Positions 1 through 10,752 of a stretch of DNA of 64,000 nt are shown piece by piece (the first letter of the stretch is position 1; each line of letters opens with the position of its first letter). A program made the position numbers and the translations under genes. The DNA lies in NCBI GenBank assembly GCA_030015575.1, contig JASDDO010000008.1:82871965-82935964 (forward strand). Direction: 5' to 3'. Source of the DNA: Agapanthus africanus. Its lineage: Eukaryota; Streptophyta; Magnoliopsida; Asparagales; Amaryllidaceae. The notes under the pieces are model-generated. The model searched no databases. It had not been told where the DNA came from and saw nothing but the letters and a program-made list of their open reading frames with translations.

Positions 1-1255
1 ATGCTGCTGTCTCCAGTGCATAACCCCAGAAGTAAATAGGTAACTCAGCATTACTCATCATAGAGCGCACCATATCTAATAGGGTGCGATTCCTCCGCTC
101 CGATACACCGTTGTGCTGTGGTGTATAAGGAGGAGTAAGCTGAGAGAGAATCCCATTCTCTTTTAGATAATCTAGGAACTCATTGCTCAAGTATTCTCCT
201 CCTCGATCAGATCGAAGGATCTTAATACTTTTGCCCGTTTGGTTCTCTACTTCGTGCTTATATTCTCTGAATTTCTCAAAAGCTTCAGACTTGTGTTTCA
301 TCAGGAACACATGTCCGAATCTTGAGAGATCGTCAGTGAATGTAATGAAGTACGAAGAACCGTTCCTGGCGTGTGTAGACATGGGACCGCATACATCACT
401 ATGTACCAGTCCTAAGAGTTCCTTAACTCTTTCTCCGTGTCCACTAAACGGAGTTTTGATCATTTTACCTTTGAGACATGAATGGAAAGTATCATAAGAT
501 GATAATTCGAACGGATTCAAATATCCATCCTTATGTAACTTAGCTAGCCGTGTCGCATTGATATGACCAAGTCTACAATGCCAAAAGAAGGATTCGTTCA
601 TTTCTGAACTCTTCCTCTTGTGTGTGTTTTGTATATTAAGGACTGTATTTTGATTAAGAATGAATATGCCATTATGTAACGAGCCTGATCCAATCAACTT
701 TTGATTTAGGAAGATGTTCATAACATTATCCTGTATTACAAAATTATACCCTTCTTTGCTTAATAAATAAACTGATATAATGTTGCACATCATGTTTGGT
801 ATATAATAGCACTCATTCAGAATCAATGTATTACTACCTGGTAATACAAGGTGATATTCGCCAACTGCTTTGGCTGCAATATTTGTACCATTCCCTACTT
901 ATACAGAATGATCACCTTTTCCCAGTTCTCTACCTTTACGTAGCCCACGTAACAATTTACATATGTGGGATCCTGATCCGGTATCCAATATCCAGGACGT
1001 AGGGTGAACTGAGAAACAGTTCTCAATAACTAACACACCCGAAGAAAATGCATCAACATGCTTGTTCTTCGTTTGGGCGGCGTGAGAATCCAGATATTGT
1101 CCTATTCCCTGCTCAGTCTTATAACACTTATAAGAATGAACGGGACCAACATTCCCCTGCTCAGTATAATAAGCGGCTTCAGTCAATACATCCATATTTT
1201 TATCTTGATTAAGTCCTGACATGGTCGCTACCTGGAGAGAGAGAGAAGGAAACAC
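1..1255 (-). pseudogene. Ty1/copia pol: protease, GAG-pre-integrase, integrase (partial)
   Basis: Minus-strand frame from 1255 to the left edge. It starts with the retropepsin motif WILDTGSGSHIC (about 990-955), then the zinc-binding GAG-pre-integrase segment FFWHCRLGH...FHSCLKGK (about 600-500), then integrase with HSDVCGP, a DDLSRFGHV stretch, RSDRGGEYL and PQHNGVSERRNRTLLDMVRSM ending near position 50. This order is diagnostic of Ty1/copia. One in-frame TAA (899-901) lies just after the protease; the rest of the frame is open to the edge, so the copy is young or recently active. RT and RNase H would lie left of the window. A conventional gag with a CCHC knuckle is not visible upstream. The closest lineage by motif wording is Tork/Angela-like, from memory and not tested. 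Confidence 0.93.
1222..1255 (-). promoter_or_regulatory. splice-acceptor-like site before the pol ATG
   Basis: On the minus strand a pyrimidine run ends in CTCTCTCCAG, then GTAGCGACC and the ATG whose first base is at 1222. The layout (polypyrimidine tract, AG, ATG nine bases on) resembles a 3' splice site. Some plant copia elements make spliced subgenomic RNAs; use here is inference. Confidence 0.3.
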
Positions 1256-1668
1256 TTTAGTGTATGCTCTTGCAAGATTAGATTGGTTATTATCTTATCT
1301 AATCAGGATGTCTCCCACTGTTTTTATCAAATCTTCCTCCAAACCCTAAAAGGTAAGATTAGCCGATATTAATTACACCCTATAATTTCGTCAATCTTTC
1401 AGCCAGATCAGTGTCGGTACTTGAGGGAGGTTCCCCGTGCTTTCGCACGGACCTAATTAAAATAAACCTCGTTTTCCCAGAGCCATAACCCCGTTAACAC
1501 CTTTCTAGACACCTACTTGATCGACTAATTGTCCTGTGTAAAATTCTCCCAGGAGTAACTCTTACTGCAGTGGGTATCGGGATCCAACTATCTCTTAGAA
1601 GGTATGCAATCTCATTGCAAATTTCAACACTTGAAATTCCCGATAATATTTTGCCCCTAGCGATCTAT

Positions 1669-1855
1669 GACCTTGACAAGGTCAACAAACCATAAATCGC
1701 AAGTCAAGTTCAACCCGTCATTTCCCGATTGAATTAAACCCACCCGCATGACCCTTGACAAGGTCAACAAGGCCGTACGAATACCCTAATCCAATCACAT
1801 CTCATGTTTTAGCAGATAAACACTAATTAGCTACGTACACTGTGCCTTGACAAGG
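1669..1855. repeat. Three CCTTGACAAGGTCAACAA repeats
   Basis: The 18-mer CCTTGACAAGGTCAACAA occurs three times, about 85-95 bp apart, with hairpin cores at 1669-1683 (GACCTT, loop GAC, AAGGTC), 1753-1763 and 1845-1855. Each also contains TTGAC in both orientations, the core bound by WRKY factors. It could be cis-regulatory or an RNA structure. Confidence 0.8.
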
Positions 1856-2003
1856 TCAACAAACGCAACACGAATACTATGTAGGATTTATCTGAAATGA
1901 CGTAGGGCTACGACAGGTTTTTCAGAAAAACTATTACGTAATGAACTTGATATCGTCGTAGAATCAAGTGATTTTGAAAAAGGAGTGTTTTTTAGGCTTT
2001 TCT

Positions 2004-2247
2004 AGTTTCGCTAAAGAGGTCACTCCCGGTGAAGAGATCTCGGCTCTTTCCCTATCGAATAAGGTGCAGGATATATCATATATACCGCTGTGCAAAGCAA
2101 GAACTATATAACCTATCAAAAACTAAACAGCGAGTTTGTAGCATCTGCCAGTTTTGCTAAAGAGGTCACTCCCGGTGAAGGGATCTCGGCTCCTTCCTCA
2201 TCGAATAAGGTGCAGAGCATATCATATATACCGCTATGCAAAGCAAA
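2004..2247. repeat. Direct repeat pair, about 98 bp each
   Basis: Positions 2004-2102 and 2150-2247 are near-identical: both contain GCTAAAGAGGTCACTCCCGG, a GATCTCGGCTC segment, ATCGAATAAGGTGCAG and ATATACCGCT.TGCAAAGCAA. The spacing is about 146 bp. It lies in the copia leader and looks like a local tandem duplication. Confidence 0.85.
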
Positions 2248-3634
2248 ACTGTAGCTACCCTTTTTATAAAGTTTTGATTCTACAACATCTTTTAGGTTTC
2301 TTTTCTTTTATTAATCTCATTAATAAATCCCATCAGCTTATGCTTCCTAAGCATCACAGAAGAAATAAAAGCAGTAATATTTATATATCATCATATATAT
2401 ATAGTATAAGCATTCGTCTCAGGCAGTAATATGATCTCATCACAGAACATTGCGGCAGAAGAACATATATGAAATATTGGATATACTAGGATGTCCGTGT
2501 TTTTAATACGAGCCGGTATAAAACACGGATTCCACGGTCGCGATGAATAGCCAAACCCACATCTCTAGACCCCTACGAGAGCGACAAGTAACACTGCCAA
2601 TTCTAGGGTTAGGAGACCCGGTCTCGACTCCTCGAGATGGCCTCCCACTGGACCCTAGAACCCGGTTACTTGTGCTCCTCTCCTTGGGTCTACCTAATGC
2701 GGAAAAGTAAATAATATACACTGGTGACATCAGCCTCTTCCCGGAAGTGCCCCAATAAAAGAATATTACATACAAATGAATTTTACATGAATGAAAAATA
2801 AAAAACCCCATCTCACATAAAACCCCCGGCTATTCAGAACACGACGATCCAATATAACATATCACAGCAACACATAATATCTCATATTATCAACGTAAGT
2901 AAGTATGCATACACCGATCGCCGTTGATGTATAGCAACGAAAACCGGCAATACAACTACATACTACACTTACGGTCACAGAAAAGAAATTGTAAAACTAC
3001 AACATTTGGAATCCACAATCACTTTAGACATCATAAATCCGAAATATCACATACTTCGCATTTCATGTCTAACTATATGAATTTCACATATTGTATCACA
3101 TTCCAGATAAATAGACAGTATTAAACTTTCCGATCGGATAATCAAATACCCAAGATTTCCTAAATAGCTCAACACTTGAGCGGAGTTTAAATAATCCCAG
3201 AATATGTCACAGTACCAATGGTCCAGCCGTAGAAGGGTCAAGCCAACGCCTCACATGTGGCACGCCGTACTGCCCCAAACCCTAAGGTTTAGAGGCAATT
3301 CAGACGGTTACATAATCGAGTTAAGGTTTGTGTTCTTCTAGAGGGATCACCGCGTTACTTGCACGTTTTTCCAAAAGATTTAAACTCAAGAAAAATTCAA
3401 CACTTGAAAGTTTTTCGTGTCGGGAAAAGGTGAGTTAATAATATCCGTTCGAACATTTTAACATTTTCTAAATTATCCGGAAAAAGAACGAAATTAAATT
3501 TTCCGATCGAATCAACGAATTCAAAATAATCCCCAGAACACTCAACACTTGAGTCAGATTAAAAATACCCAGAAATATGCACTAACAGATACGGGTATTA
3601 CTGTACAAAATCCAAAGTCAAATCCAACTGTACG

Positions 3635-3680
3635 GCCGCGGATCCGCGGCACAAGCAAGGTATTGCCGCGGTTCCGTGGC
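3635..3680. repeat. GC-rich palindromes of GCCGCGG type
   Basis: GCCGCGGATCCGCGGC (3635-3650) is a perfect 16-nt palindrome. GCCGCGGTTCCGTGGC (3665-3680) is the same motif with one mismatch. The same palindrome recurs in the unrelated Athila LTR and leader at 19039, 34617, 35846 and 35876. Confidence 0.85.
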
Positions 3681-3865
3681 GGTCCGTACGATTTACTTTG
3701 TCATTTTCCACATTAATACATATAATTCCCTGCTGAGTTTTTTGAGTATTTTTAATACAGAAAAAATCACATTTTTAAAAATTGTCCAGAGAGGGGGTCA
3801 AAATCGGTGTTTCGGGGTTCGATCGGAGTTTTAATTTCGTATACACGTCGCCTAATACTCTAGCT

Positions 3866-3880
3866 AGGATCTGATACCAC
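3866..3880 (-). other. Copia primer-binding site (tRNA-iMet)
   Basis: On the minus strand the LTR ends ...CCTACA and is followed immediately by GTGGTATCAGATCCT. TGGTATCAGA is complementary to the 3' end of plant initiator methionine tRNA. This fixes the element's orientation and the 5' LTR boundary. Confidence 0.9.
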
Positions 3881-6078
3881 TGTAGGGTTCCTAGGTACTC
3901 TTATGAAGGTCTATAAGGCGTCAACCATGCCTGAATAAAAATTTAGACGTGCCGAACAACCCAAAGCCGAGATCTTTGCTAGATTATTAGGGTTTAACAT
4001 GCAAGTAAATATCTTTACAACTAAAAGTGAGGGATTACAACCTTTGTAGTCCGCTCCTTCGCTTCATAAGCTCCGAGTAGAAGTTCCTTCTCCGCGATCC
4101 ACGATCTCCCGGACTCAAGAGAGGCTCCACGACTCGAACGATCCATGCTAGCTTGTAGTGTTCCTTTTCTTCGATGATCTACGTCGAAGTTTCTATAACT
4201 CAAGCTCTCTCTCTCTAATGAGGTGAACACCCTAATCTAATTAGCTAGATTAGATGAGGATGATGGAGTAGTATTTATGCTTTCTTTTTATATCAAATTC
4301 TAACTTTTAATCATCACAAAATAAAAACCTAGTAAGCTTTCTCAAAGCTCAAAGTTGAAGAAGAAGAAGAATTAATGCATTAATCCTTTTGTGATGAATA
4401 ATGAAATGTTATATGATTAATAATGTAACCATGGTCAACCATCACTAGGCTAACCCTTGTAGAGAATTAGCTAAGGCTAGGGTTTGGGTTGAGTTAAAGA
4501 ATGAGTCATAAGAAAATATCAATCATAATATCTTAACTCATGACAAAAGAAAACCTTCTAGAAGGTTCATGAAAGAACTAACCCAATTCAAACCCTAACA
4601 TTGTTTAATCTCCACTAAACATGTTTCATTAGTAATCATATCATGTTACAATAATATATATCATATATATTATATATTTGTAACAAAAGAAAATAATACA
4701 ATTAATATATATCGCATATATATCAATGCATTATCCGGTGAGAAAATGAAATAATAAAGCGAGCCAATAATAGATAATGTAATGCAATATATCATATATA
4801 TTATTATACATTAAATTATCGAATCAACACTTGATCCGACAATCCGGCTATATCGAATATAACCGAATAATATATCATGTACCGATTCATCGAATCAACA
4901 CTTGATCCGATAACCCGGCTCATATCTAAATATCGCGAGAATATAATACGGTATCACATATCGCATTATCCTCGGTCATGCACATATCACATATGTGCCC
5001 CTACTCCATTTTGCCTGAGTCAAGAAACCTCTGTGTAGGACTCTAAAGAATCGTCAATACGCCGGTAGCAGGTGATGATCATATCAAACACCCACAAGCT
5101 GCAAGCGGTCAGCTAAACGTAACTGCCACCCAGGTATTGAGTGATCAGAAGATCAATAAGCTAACTTGTACATTCTCCTGTGAATCCAATCAGTAACACT
5201 CCCGTACAGTCCGGTCTTTTCATCTGATATGTTGCATATCTAGTCTAGTGGTGGTATACGTCAGACCCCAGTAACCGATAAGTCGTGTCGATGTGAGGCT
5301 CATAATGGGTCGAGAAACTACTGGTAACACTTACCAGTAAATCTTTATATCAGCCCTGGCCAGGGACTTCCAGTTATAGCCAATCGAACACAGCACAACA
5401 TCAACTCCCTATACCGGGAGAGACGAATCCCCTCCTATCGCTCATTGCCTCCGTGTGATTCGGGACTGCACCTAAAAGCCACTGTTTTGCACGCCCTCTT
5501 GGACATGGTAAGGTGGAAATCAAAGCACAGTGGGAATCACACAAGACTCTATGACGATCTCGGGTCTACAGACTACCCTGTACCAGTGTCACCGGAGAAC
5601 TGCCATCTGACGTGTGGTATATCACCATCTGGGAGTTCTCGGCGAGTCAGTCCAGTGTACCTAGTCTCCACTGAGCACCCGTACACCATCCTTGATGTCA
5701 AACACCGATGGATATGGGATCATCCATCGCTCATCATATGGGTCAAGATGCGTATACGCCAGTCTACTCTGGTGTATCGATGCCCTGTCTCGATATACCC
5801 TCGACTAGGAACAGTTATAGGATGTACTCATCGACTACTGTGGCCCCATTAGTATGATCTCATCATATTCCCAGTAGTCGAGTATAGATCCTAAGGGCTT
5901 TATCAACATGTGAGAGTAAGACAGTAAACCAATACAAGTCAATATGTTAAGATAAAGAGAAACCAAATAGCATACTATCATGACGAGCAAGAAAGTCCTC
6001 TCTATATATATCCAAACATCCATTATAATATACATCATATGTACAACAATGGTCTCTAGGGCATATACATAACTAACA
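3881..6078 (-). mobile_element. Copia element, 5' LTR (2.2 kb)
   Basis: The LTR runs on the minus strand from TGTTAGTTATGTATATGCCC (starting at 6078) to ...GGAACCCTACA (ending at 3881), followed by the PBS. The end near 6078 matches that of the second copia LTR (52502, TGTTAGTGATATATACCC), and 5830-6078 aligns with 52260-52502. It interrupts the integrase C-terminus of a Tekay-like element; the candidate target duplication on the right is TAAGG (6079-6083) and its partner is outside the window. The short open frames inside, including 5445-5852, have no recognisable product. Confidence 0.88.
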
Positions 6079-6362
6079 TAAGGTACTTGCGAAGTATCGA
6101 TACATGAAATACGGGGTCAACATCTGGAAAAATGGGTAGAAGTGCCAAACGATAGGCAACAGTACCAACTCGCTCAAGGATCTCAAAAGGACCCCACAAA
6201 TATGGGACTAAGCTTCCCTTTCTTCCCAAATCTCATCATGCCTTTCATCGGAGAAATCCGTAGAAATACATGATCACCCACTGCGAACTCAAGTCTGCGA
6301 CGACGACGGTCGGCATAAGACTTCTGCTTGCACTGGGCTGCTCTCATCCTGTCCTGAATCAA
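6079..6362 (-). pseudogene. Gypsy integrase C-terminal region, truncated
   Basis: Minus-strand translation gives QDRMRAAQCKQKSYADRRRR, GDHVFLRISPMKGMMRFGKK and a LRKY-like end, the conserved GPY/F-type C-terminus of plant gypsy integrases. A stop (TAG at about 6364) separates it from the integrase core, and a one-base change near 6205 shifts the frame. The copia LTR cuts it at 6078, so a chromodomain, if it existed, is outside the window. Confidence 0.8.
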
Positions 6363-7361
6363 CTAGATCTTCTCCGTAGTCTCTTGAACTGGCCGTGGTC
6401 CTAAAATCGTACTCTCTCTGAGTTCGGTCCAACAGACTTGCGATCGACAATTTCTCCCATACAGAGCCTCAAAAGGTGCCATCGGAAACGTCTCCTGAAA
6501 GCTGTTATTGTTGGAGAACTCTATCAAAGGCAAGTGACGATCCCAACTGCCACCAAAATCAAGCACGCACGCACAAAGCGTATTCTCGAGAGTCTGTATA
6601 GTCCGCTCTGACTGACCATCGGTCAGCGGATGGAAAGCGGTGCTAAAACTCAATCGGGTACCCATTGCTTCCTGAAGTTTCTGCCAAAGACGGCTAGTAA
6701 ACTGGATGCCTCTGTCGGATACAATGCATGTAGGAACGCCATGCAAACGCACAATCTCATCAATGTACAGCTGAGCATACTGAGCAAACCCGAAAGTGGT
6801 CTTCACTGCAAGGAAGTGAGCCGCTTTCATCAACCGGTCAACAATCACCCAAATGTAATCATACCCTTGACTGGACCTTGGTAGACCCATAACGAAATCC
6901 ATGGAGATCTGCACCCATTTCCACTCCGGAATGGGCAAAGGCTGCAACTTTCCTGCCGATCTATGATGCTCAGCCTTGATTTGCTGACAAGTCAGGCACC
7001 TCGAAACGAAGTCCGAAACATCTCTCTTCATCCCTTCCCATCAGTAGATATCTTTCAAATCACGATACATCTTGATGGAACCTGGATGAACACTATATGC
7101 TGACTGATGTACCTGCTCTAGGATCTTGCGTCTCAGCCTTTCGGAATCTGGCACACACAGACGAGTCCCAAAATGTAGCACACCTTGGTCATCAATCACA
7201 AACCCTGAATCTTTACCCTGCCGAACATGCTCCAAAATCTCAGACAAATGAGCATCGTCGGACTGCGCCTCACGGATACAATCAAGTAGAAGTGGACAGG
7301 AGCGGACATGAGCAAGCTGCCCCTCCAACGGAAGTGAACTCGAACTGTACTCTACTATCAT
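6363..7361 (-). pseudogene. Gypsy integrase: zinc-binding and catalytic core
   Basis: Two minus-strand segments, 7361-7041 and 7031-6363, in one frame apart from a TGA where a Trp codon is expected (about 7042). The first has the HHCC histidines in EQVHQSAYSVHPGSIKMY and the cysteines follow in CLTCQQIKAEH. The catalytic DDE residues lie in QISMDFVMGLPRS (D), VSDRGIQFTSRLW (D) and FHPLTDGQSERTIQTLE (E). All three acidic residues are kept. It is flanked by RNase H upstream and the GPY/F tail downstream. Confidence 0.87.
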
Positions 7362-8220
7362 ACAAGATCTGCCAATCTGTAAAAGACTGTCTCTGAACTG
7401 CGCTCAAATGGAACAAGCTACCTCCGGGCCTACGACTCAAAGCATCAGCTACCACATTCGCCTTGACCGGGTGATAAAGTATTTCACAATCATAATCCTT
7501 CACAAGCTCCATCCAACGGTGTTGCCTCAAATTCAGATCCCGCCGTTGGAAGATGTACTTCAAACTCTTATGGTCCTTGAAGATCTGACACGATTCTCCG
7601 TATAAGTAGTGTCTCCAAATCTTGAGTGTGAAGACCACCGCGGCCATCTCAAGATCATGAGTGGGATAGTTCTGCTCGTGCTTATTCAACAGCCGAGAAG
7701 AATAAGCGATAACTCTGTCATGCTGCATCAACACACAACCCAGACCCACTCGAGAAGCATCACAATAAACGACATAGCCGCCTGATCCTGAAGGCAAAGA
7801 TAGAACCGGTGCAGTAGTCAAACGAGTCTTCAACTGCTGGAAACTCTGCTCACATGCCTCAGTCCAAAGAAAAGGAACTCCTTTCTGGGTCAGTCCAGTC
7901 AGCGGTGCAGCGATACTCGAGAAATCCTGCATGAAACGGTGGTAATAACCGGCTAAGCCTAAGAAGCTGTAGACCTCTGTCACTGATACAGGTCTGGGCC
8001 AAGGCTGTATGACCTCGATCTTCTTTGGGTCCACTTGTATACCGTCTCCCGTAACCACATGACTTAAGAAGTCAACACTATCAAGCCAGAATGCACACTT
8101 CGAGAATTTAGTAAATAGCTGGTGCTCTCTCAATGTTTGCAAGGTGATCCTCAATTGCTGTTCATAATCCTCTCGACTTCTGGAGTAGACTAGAATGTCG
8201 TCAATAAATAAAATAATGAA
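7282..8220 (-). pseudogene. Gypsy RT thumb, tether and RNase H
   Basis: The minus-strand frame begins with FIDDILVYSRS, carrying the catalytic aspartates (about 8210-8180), just after an in-frame TAG that ends the upstream segment. FLGLAGYYHRFMQDFS marks the end of RT. RNase H follows with VVYCDASRVGLGCVL, HDLEMAAVVFTLKIWRHYLYG, HKSLKYIFQR and NVVADALSR. The frame is lost near 7300, where it shifts to the integrase frame. RT and RNase H copy element RNA into DNA in the virus-like particle. Confidence 0.87.
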
Positions 8221-9108
8221 CTAGTCGAGGAACGGCCTGAAAATACGGTTCATCAAATCCATGAATATTGCTGGGGCATTGGTGAGTCCGAACGACATCA
8301 CCAAGTACTCATAATGCCCGTAGCGTGTACGAAAAGCAGTCTTCGAAATGTCATCATTCCGAACCCACAACTGATGATAACCCGACCTCAAATCAATCTT
8401 GGAAAAATGCCCCGCACCCTGGAGCTGATAAAAAAAATCGTCAATGCGAGATACATGATACCTATTCCTCACCGTAACTCGGTTCAATTGACGATAATCA
8501 ATGCACAGTCTCATACTACCGTCCTTTTTCTTGACGAATAGATCAGGAGATCCACAAGGCGAAACACTCGGATGAACAAGTCCCCTATCAAGCAACTCTT
8601 GCAATTGATCCTTAAGCTCTTTAAGCTCCACCGGGGCCATCCAATAAGGCGGTATAGAAATCGGCCCCATGCCAAGAATCAAATCAATGCAAAACTCGAT
8701 ATCACGCTCTGGCGGCAATCCAGGTAACTCATCGGGAAATAAGTCGGGAAACTCTCTCATAATAGGAACCTGGTCCAATGGATCTACCGTGGCTCCAGTA
8801 TCATGAATAAAGGCTATGAATCCCCGACATCCTTTCCTCAAGAGCCAACTAGCGCAAAGGGCAGAAATCAAACTATGAGGGGCGGCACTACGCCCCCCCT
8901 GCACAACAAGAACTGATTCATCCGGAAAACAAAACCTAACTGCGTTCTCACGGCAGTCCACAGACACAAAGCAAGTAGCTAACCAGTCTATGCCAAGAAG
9001 AACGTCAAAGTACAACATATCAAGAAGGATCAAATCGATGGAAGAATCTTTATCTCCTGTATGAGCGGCACACGATCGAAACACATGACGCGCAACAAAA
9101 AAACTCAC
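8221..9108 (-). pseudogene. Gypsy protease end and RT fingers/palm
   Basis: Minus-strand frame. The N-terminal part ([16 protein letters not shown]) is the C-terminal half of the retropepsin. RT follows: [65 protein letters not shown] and [20 protein letters not shown]. The frame ends with TAG at 8221-8223 where a Gln codon is usual. 9109-9403 should hold the protease active-site half, but I see no open frame of it there. Confidence 0.86.
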
Positions 9109-9403
9109 CCACGGGAGTAATCATGACAAGCGGCTGATCTAACAAGGACAACTCTCAGCCCAACCTCAGTACAAAGTGTGTGGAAACATACAAGTGCGTG
9201 GATCCCGGATGAAATAAAACGCGCGCATCGAAACAACACACTGAAAGAGTACCTGTCACTATTGCATTCGACACCTGCGTAACCTGAGGAGTCAACGCAA
9301 AAACTCGGGTTTGTCCTCTACCGGCATCCGGCTGTCTTCTGTCTCTGCCACCATGTCCCCTCTGAACAAAACCACCGCGACCATGGCCTCTCTGAGCATA
9401 GGT

Positions 9404-10290
9404 CTAGCGTGAAGCAATAACAGACGTAAGAGGCAATGCTCTCTGAGGTGGAGAAGGTGGTAAAGTAACATGTGGAACTGCTGCCTCGCCTTGGCGTACC
9501 TCAGTACAATCTCTGATGCGATGATACTGACTCCCACACCGAAAGCATCCCGTCGACGGCTGCTGATCCTGTAGGTAAGAGCCATATAACTGGCCTCGCC
9601 TCAAGCCTCTGCTACCACCATCACTTGAAAAGAATCTGTTATGGCGTCTACCTATCTGCCTCCGGGCTGATACATCGGTACGAACCCGTTTCGGTCCTTG
9701 AACGACCGAAGTCTCGGAAATACGCTCATCTACCAGTAGGGCTGAGTCCACCACGGCTGCATATGTATCAAAATGCCGGGCACCTATAAAGAGGAAAAAC
9801 TGGGTAACCAAGCCTCGTACAAATCTCTTGAAATGCTTCTCTTCAGTATCCACCAAATACGAAACATAAACGGATAGTGGGTGAACTGAATATCATACTC
9901 CGCCACTGTCATACCAGGAGTCTGGAGTAAAGACTTAAAGCTGGGAGCTTGAGCATCTCTGATGCTATGTGGGAGAAAATGAGCAAGAAAAACCATCGCG
10001 AACTCAACCCAGGTCATAGGAAGATGACCTGCGGCTCGACCTCTCTCCAAAGACTCGCACCAAGTCTTGGCAAGACCCTCCAGACGAAAACTAGCGAAAT
10101 CTACCAATCTCGCATCGGAACATCTCAACGAACGATAGATCTTGGCCATCCAGTCGGGGAACGACTGTGGATCCTCAGCTGTGTCGGTGCCGGTGAAAAC
10201 CGGAGGCTTCAACCTCATAAACTCTGATAAGGATACGAAGATAATCTCGGTGGCGGTAGGTATGACTGTCTGAGTAGTAGGTACCATCAC
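9404..10290 (-). pseudogene. Gypsy gag (capsid and CCHC knuckle), frameshifted
   Basis: 10290-9784 encodes the plant retrotransposon gag domain (RLKPPVFTGTDTAEDPQSF, WVEFAMVFLAHFLPHSIRDA, TVAEYDIQFTHYP). 9856-9404, in another frame, continues with KHFKRFVRGL, an RRQIGRRHNRFFSS stretch and the knuckle CFRCGSQYHRIRDC (CX2CX4HX4C). The frame change near 9850 breaks the polyprotein. Gag forms the particle that packages element RNA. Confidence 0.85.
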
Positions 10291-10737
10291 GGTCCCGTAA
10301 TAGGTAGAACAACCTCCGATCTCTGCGCTCGACTGGTCTCAACCAACGATCCCACCATCTGACGCAAATCCTGAATACTGGCCTCTAGCCTAGCAATACG
10401 ACCTGGAGAAGGCGGATCAATCTGCTCCTACAGAATAGACATACCGCCCTGGTCAGTTCTCGTCTCAGACGAGCCTGCCCTGACCTCGGCTCTAGCGGCA
10501 GCTCCCTATGCCCTCATAGTCTTTGGTGGTATAGTGGCTGGAATAAGAAAATAGGATTCAATAAGAACATAGAAATCGAATCATAAGGATATATGGAAGA
10601 AAATATGTCCTAAGGTCACTTAGGCGGAGTACCGTGTCGTAAGTATATCGCGGAACATACACGCGCTACGTCACTCTGCTTAAGCTAGCTACTCCATCAT
10701 ACCAAGGGTCATCCTACACTCTGAAAGGTAAAACCTA
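10291..10737 (-). other. Gypsy 5' leader and gag start region
   Basis: Between PBS and gag. 10480-10560 encodes remnants of the basic gag N-terminus on the minus strand, interrupted by stops. It aligns with the starts of the internal regions of the two LARD-type elements (43830 and 58771), including the segment corresponding to GTTCCGCGGCATACTTA. I see no other gene. Confidence 0.55.
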
Positions 10738-10752
10738 GCGCTTTGATACAAA
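10738..10752 (-). other. Gypsy primer-binding site, diverged
   Basis: The minus strand reads LTR end ...GGGTCGTGATA, spacer AAG, then TTTGTATCAAAGCGC. This is a mutated copy of the tRNA-iMet PBS seen at 58756 (TGGTATCAGAGAGCT) and 43816 (TGATATCAAAGCGC). Confidence 0.75.

Larger units (their letters stand above)
1256..3865 (-). other. Copia leader without recognisable gag
   Basis: The 2.6 kb between the primer-binding site and the protease frame should hold the 5' UTR and about 1 kb of gag. No frame of that size is open on the minus strand and no CCHC knuckle is visible. The stretch carries several short inverted repeats (TCAACACTTGA type, CCTTGACAAGG type, and CCGTGC/GCACGG at about 1436-1452), a direct repeat near 2.0-2.25 kb and GC-rich palindromes at 3635-3680. 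Either gag is deleted or replaced, or this subfamily is gag-deficient and relies on a partner for packaging. Confidence 0.6.
1620..4906. repeat. Six dispersed TCAACACTTGA stem-loops
   Basis: Six hairpins with the invariant loop CAC: 1620-1638 (stem AATTTCAA), 3167-3181 (GCTCAA), 3396-3408 (TTCAA), 3540-3554 (ACTCAA), 4823-4835 (ATCAA) and 4894-4906 (ATCAA). The four bases next to the loop are constant (TCAA/TTGA); the outer stem bases differ from copy to copy but stay complementary. Four copies are in the leader and two in the 5' LTR of the same copia element. Confidence 0.85.

Noticed and set aside
183..497. Plus-strand 104-codon frame near the left edge
   Set aside because: It lies antisense to a well-defined copia integrase frame with conserved motifs, so it is a shadow.
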